Of a stretch of 64,000 bases of DNA, positions 61,445 to 64,000 are shown piece by piece. Every line of letters begins with the position of its first letter. Position 1 is the first letter of the stretch. A program made the position numbers and the translations under genes. Source of the stretch: Algoriphagus lacus (GTDB taxonomy: Bacteria > Bacteroidota > Bacteroidia > Cytophagales > Cyclobacteriaceae); contig NZ_QXML01000011.1 in NCBI RefSeq assembly GCF_003583985.1, positions 1-64,000 on the forward strand. The letters run 5' to 3'. The notes under the pieces were generated by a model. The model had not been told where the DNA came from and did no database searches. It saw only the letters and a list, made by a program, of their open reading frames with translations.

Positions 61445-61460
61445 GGGGCTATTTTTTGCA
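61445..61460 (+). promoter_or_regulatory. Candidate sigma-54 promoter (-24/-12)
   Basis: GG at 61446-61447 and GC at 61458-61459 are separated by exactly ten bases, with TTTTTTGCA ahead of the second element, matching the invariant GG-N10-GC core. The -24 element is otherwise poor (GGGGCT instead of TGGCAC). The start codon of the HlyD-type gene is about 53 bases downstream. Confidence 0.35.
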
Positions 61461-61512
61461 TGGCACAGCCTTTGGCACATAGAGGACAAGCCCAAGAGGG
61501 CATTTTCGCACA

Positions 61513-62766
61513 ATGGACAAGAAAATAGAAAAGAAAACCTGGACTCCTCAAAAGATCGCTGCCATTCTGGGCGGTGCGATATTACTGGGGGGAATTGTTT
61601 ACCAAATCGGTTTTGCAGACCACCGATCCACAATGAATGTGGAGCAGGACAGATTAAGTATTGGAACGGTCAGTACCGGTGAATTTACCGATTACATCCT
61701 AGTCTCAGGTCAGATTGAGCCCGCTCGCACCGTTTATCTGGATGCGATTGAAGGGGGCGTGGTCAATCAGGTGATCAGGGAGTCAGGAACCTTGCTGAAA
61801 AAAGGGGATACCATCCTCGTATTGAACAACTCCAATCTTCAACTCGATGTCATGCAGCGTGAGACAATGTTGTATGAGCAAATCAACAATCTCCGTCAGA
61901 CCCGACTTCTTTTGGATCAAAATGATCTGAATCAACAGGGCCAATTGGCTGAAATAGACTATCAGATCAGCCTGCTGGAACCTCAATACAAGCGATTCAA
62001 AGAGCTTCATGCCAAGAAATTGGTTTCTGACAGGGAATTCGAAGAAGTCAAAGAACAGTATGAATATAACGTCAAGCGCAGAAAGCTGACTTATGCATCA
62101 TATCGCAACGACTCGATCGCCCGTTCCATTCAGCTTAACCAGCTGAAGCTTTCCGAAAGCCGAATGAATGCCTCTCTTACCGGGGTAGGAAATATTCTGG
62201 ACAACTTGGTCATCACTGCTCCGATAGCTGGTCAGTTGGCAACTCCCGTGCAGCTGGAAATCGGTCAGGCAATCAATCCGGGTCAGCGCTATGGACAGAT
62301 TGATATGTTGGATGAATTTAAAGTTCGGGTACCGATTGACGAACTCTACCTTCCCCGAATCAGTCAGGGTTTAAGAGGGAAGTTTACCCTTAGCGGCAAG
62401 GATTACGAACTGGAGATTACCAAAATCTATCCCACGATAGCCAATGGGCGATTTGAAGTGGATATGGCCTTTACCGGTGAAAGTCCGGAGGGAATTCGAA
62501 GAGGACAGAGCGTCCGCATCCGATTGGAGTTGGGGCAAAGCGAACAGAGCTTGTTGTTACCAACGGGAGGTTTCTTCAAGGACACTGGTGGAAATTGGGT
62601 CTTTGTTCTGAATCCAACTACCGGAAATGCAGAAAAGCGAACCATCCGCTTGGGTAGAAAAAATCCTGAATTCTACGAAGTCCTCGAAGGCTTGGTCGAA
62701 GGAGAAAAAGTCATCATCAGCGGCTATGAGAACTTTGGGGATAACGAAGTGCTGGAAATGAAGTGA
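61513..62766 (+). CDS. HlyD/MacA-type periplasmic efflux adaptor
   Basis: The 417-residue protein has one N-terminal membrane segment (about 15-33), then the barrel-lipoyl halves (VYLDAIEGGVVNQVIRESGTL, ... ITAPIAGQLATPVQLEIGQAI) with a long coiled-coil hairpin between them (about 110-215). The beta-barrel and membrane-proximal domain follow. It is the adaptor of a MacAB-like tripartite exporter; the ATPase gene follows 176 bases later. Confidence 0.92.
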   Translation: MDKKIEKKTWTPQKIAAILGGAILLGGIVYQIGFADHRSTMNVEQDRLSIGTVSTGEFTDYILVSGQIEPARTVYLDAIEGGVVNQVIRESGTLLKKGDTILVLNNSNLQLDVMQRETMLYEQINNLRQTRLLLDQNDLNQQGQLAEIDYQISLLEPQYKRFKELHAKKLVSDREFEEVKEQYEYNVKRRKLTYASYRNDSIARSIQLNQLKLSESRMNASLTGVGNILDNLVITAPIAGQLATPVQLEIGQAINPGQRYGQIDMLDEFKVRVPIDELYLPRISQGLRGKFTLSGKDYELEITKIYPTIANGRFEVDMAFTGESPEGIRRGQSVRIRLELGQSEQSLLLPTGGFFKDTGGNWVFVLNPTTGNAEKRTIRLGRKNPEFYEVLEGLVEGEKVIISGYENFGDNEVLEMK

Positions 62767-62785
62767 AGTCGGATGTTTGATTTCA

Positions 62786-62942
62786 TGGGATTTAAAAATC
62801 CCAGATTTGAAATCTAAACTGATTGAATTTGAATAAATTAAATAATTGAAAACCAATTAAATAAAAAACATAAATCAACTTGTGGTCGAAGACTTCCGGC
62901 TTAAAAAAATCCGAAATCTGAGATCCGAAATCCAAAATCAAA
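62786..62942. repeat. Intergenic repeats between adaptor and ATPase genes
   Basis: This gap holds a perfect 8-bp inverted repeat TGGGATTT/AAATCCCA (62786-62803), AGATTTGAAATCT next to it, and several spaced copies of (A/G)TCCGAAATC near 62905-62940. It looks like degenerate intergenic palindromic repeats rather than a coding region. No sharp T tail is present, so the operon may read through. Confidence 0.45.
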
Positions 62943-63641
62943 ATGGTCAACGTTATCAAAACCGTAAATCTTCGGAAGCTTTATTCTACTGAAGAAGTTG
63001 AAACTACCGCGCTGGATGGAATCCAGATCGAGATCAAAAAAGGCGAATTTGTCGCCATCATGGGCCCATCAGGATGTGGTAAATCCACCTTGCTGAATAT
63101 TATCGGCCTTCTGGACAATCCTGACGGAGGTGAATATTATTTCCTTGATCAGGAGGTGGCTAAATTCTCAGAGCGTCAGCGTTCTGCCCTGAGAAAAGGA
63201 AATATTGGCTTCGTCTTCCAGTCTTTTAACCTTATTGACGAACTCACAGTATTCGAAAACGTAGAGCTTCCGCTCCTTTACTTAAAAATTCCTGCAGATG
63301 AGCGTAAGAAAAAAGTAGAGGAAGTATTGACCCGCATGAACATCATGCACCGTCGAAACCACTTTCCTCAGCAGTTGTCAGGTGGTCAGCAGCAGCGTGT
63401 GGCGATTGCCCGGGCGATTGTAGCGAAGCCATCCGTGATCCTCGCCGATGAACCTACCGGTAATCTGGATTCGACTAATGGTGAGGAAGTGATGCGTCTT
63501 TTGGAAGAATTGAACAACGAGGGAACTACCATCGTGATGGTGACGCACTCTCCCCATGACGCCAACTACGCCCATCGCGTGATCAACCTCTTTGACGGCA
63601 AAGTGGTGACGGAGAATATCCGTGAGCAGTTTCATGTGTAA
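62943..63641 (+). CDS. MacB/LolD-type ABC transporter ATP-binding protein
   Basis: The 232-residue protein has Walker A (GPSGCGKST), the Q loop (FVFQSFNLI), signature (LSGGQQQRVAIARA), Walker B (VILADEPTGNLDS) and switch His (VTHSPHDA). It powers the FtsX-like permease encoded just downstream and acts with the HlyD adaptor. MacB-type systems are mechanotransmitters that export peptides, toxins or lipoproteins; the cargo is unknown. Confidence 0.95.
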   Translation: MVNVIKTVNLRKLYSTEEVETTALDGIQIEIKKGEFVAIMGPSGCGKSTLLNIIGLLDNPDGGEYYFLDQEVAKFSERQRSALRKGNIGFVFQSFNLIDELTVFENVELPLLYLKIPADERKKKVEEVLTRMNIMHRRNHFPQQLSGGQQQRVAIARAIVAKPSVILADEPTGNLDSTNGEEVMRLLEELNNEGTTIVMVTHSPHDANYAHRVINLFDGKVVTENIREQFHV

Positions 63642-63654
63642 TGCTGGTTGATTG

Positions 63655-63713
63655 ATGACGGATGACCGATGTATGCTTCGGTCATCCAGCATCCGTCATC
63701 CGACATTTTTTTA
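63655..63713. repeat. Intergenic hairpin repeat before the permease
   Basis: GGATGACCGA (63661-63670) and TCGGTCATCC (63679-63688) pair perfectly across an eight-base loop, and outer GATGAC/GTCATC arms extend it. A run of seven T residues follows at 63707. It resembles both a terminator and a repetitive intergenic palindrome; it sits inside an apparent operon. Confidence 0.5.
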
Positions 63714-63745
63714 CCTCTCACTCTCCCAACTTCCTCCTCCTCTTC

Positions 63746-64000
63746 ATGCTCCGCCACTATTTCCTACTTGCATTTCGAAATTTTCAAAAATTCAAATCCA
63801 TCTTTCTCATCAACCTGTTGGGACTGACTATAGGGTTGACGACGGTGGTACTGATAGGAGTCTGGGTAAAAGATGAGCTCAGTATCAATCGCTACCATAC
63901 AAATTCAGATCGGATCTACACCGTGCTGACCAATCACGACAACGCCGGCGGTATTGTCACTTGGTCGGTCACTCCGGCACAAATGGCCGAATCGATGAAA
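63746..64000 (+). CDS. FtsX/MacB-type ABC transporter permease (start only)
   Basis: The ATG at 63746 opens a frame (MLRHYFLLAFRNFQKFKSIF) with a first membrane segment (LINLLGLTIGLTTVVLIGVW) and the typical VKDELSINRYHTNSDRIY stretch. This is the N-terminus of Bacteroidota MacB-like permeases, followed by the periplasmic MacB domain. It is cut by the window end after 85 codons and would be the membrane subunit of the preceding ATPase. Confidence 0.9.
   Translation, partial: MLRHYFLLAFRNFQKFKSIFLINLLGLTIGLTTVVLIGVWVKDELSINRYHTNSDRIYTVLTNHDNAGGIVTWSVTPAQMAESMK

Noticed and set aside
61461..61478. Two TGGCAC repeats as an alternative sigma-54 promoter
   Set aside because: The GG and GC elements would be 11 bases apart; sigma-54 promoters need ten. 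The neighbouring GG-N10-GC was kept instead.
61202..61528. 108-codon frame across the efflux operon promoter
   Set aside because: It covers the palindrome and promoter and overlaps the adaptor gene in another frame; composition is not protein-like.
62905..62942. Repeated TCCGAAATC units as a CRISPR-like array
   Set aside because: Copies are short, irregularly spaced and few, with no uniform spacers; they fit degenerate intergenic repeats.

Overview
The window looks like chromosomal DNA of a gliding-type Bacteroidota, most likely Cytophagales/Cyclobacteriaceae. The evidence is a gldH lipoprotein gene next to a PSP1/ricT gene, a GT117 (DUF2723) membrane glycosyltransferase, a GWxTD-domain protein, many SusC-independent small outer-membrane barrels, promoters with the Bacteroidota -7 element TAnnTTTG, few Shine-Dalgarno sequences and frequent TTG starts. 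The assignment is inferred from gene families and was not checked by any search.

Layout. 1-3,700: ragged accessory DNA with the tail of an unknown gene, a frameshifted secreted-protein gene, a Fic-family protein whose promoter carries a 10-bp inverted repeat, a small lipoprotein and a 700-base stretch with a solo copy of a radC leader. 3,698-10,130: a LytS/LytTR two-component pair divergent from an ABC ATPase and a permease fused to an M1 aminopeptidase domain. 10,131-20,712: a mobile island bounded by a tRNA-Ser gene and a tyrosine recombinase. It holds an intact radC-like gene, the C-terminal relic of another, a broken IS21 transposase joined in frame to a RES-domain toxin, and a two-gene cassette encoding a P47-like (TULIP-type) protein and an 1161-residue propeller plus helical protein. 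That cassette is the best candidate for an undescribed system.

20,959-36,362 is mostly housekeeping: a kinase-less PAS/HisKA protein, gldH, ricT, purD, recQ, a KpsF-type sugar-phosphate isomerase, mannose-1-phosphate guanylyltransferase, rlmB, a GWxTD protein, a methyltransferase and GT117. 36,464-44,567 is a sulfur block: thioredoxin, an MBL-rhodanese protein, two YeeE/YedE half-transporters and, after an MFS transporter and an acyl-ACP thioesterase, a TsdA-like dihaem cytochrome and a porin. Four Crp/Fnr-like palindromes precede the sulfur genes, two of them at identical spacing to a TAATTTTG box, which suggests one regulon.

44,863-47,592 looks like a cold-adaptation cluster (fatty acid desaturase, DEAD-box helicase, small basic protein, cold-shock protein). 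47,649-58,468 holds assorted metabolic and envelope genes (2-hydroxyacid dehydrogenase, AlkB-type dioxygenase, MsrA-MsrB fusion, lipoprotein PQQ-type sugar dehydrogenase with cytochrome c, class V aminotransferase). 58,454-64,000 is an NtrB/NtrC-like pair divergent from an HlyD adaptor, a MacB-type ATPase and the start of its permease. The intergenic region carries a 26-bp perfect palindrome and a GG-N10-GC sigma-54 promoter candidate, as expected of an enhancer-driven efflux operon.
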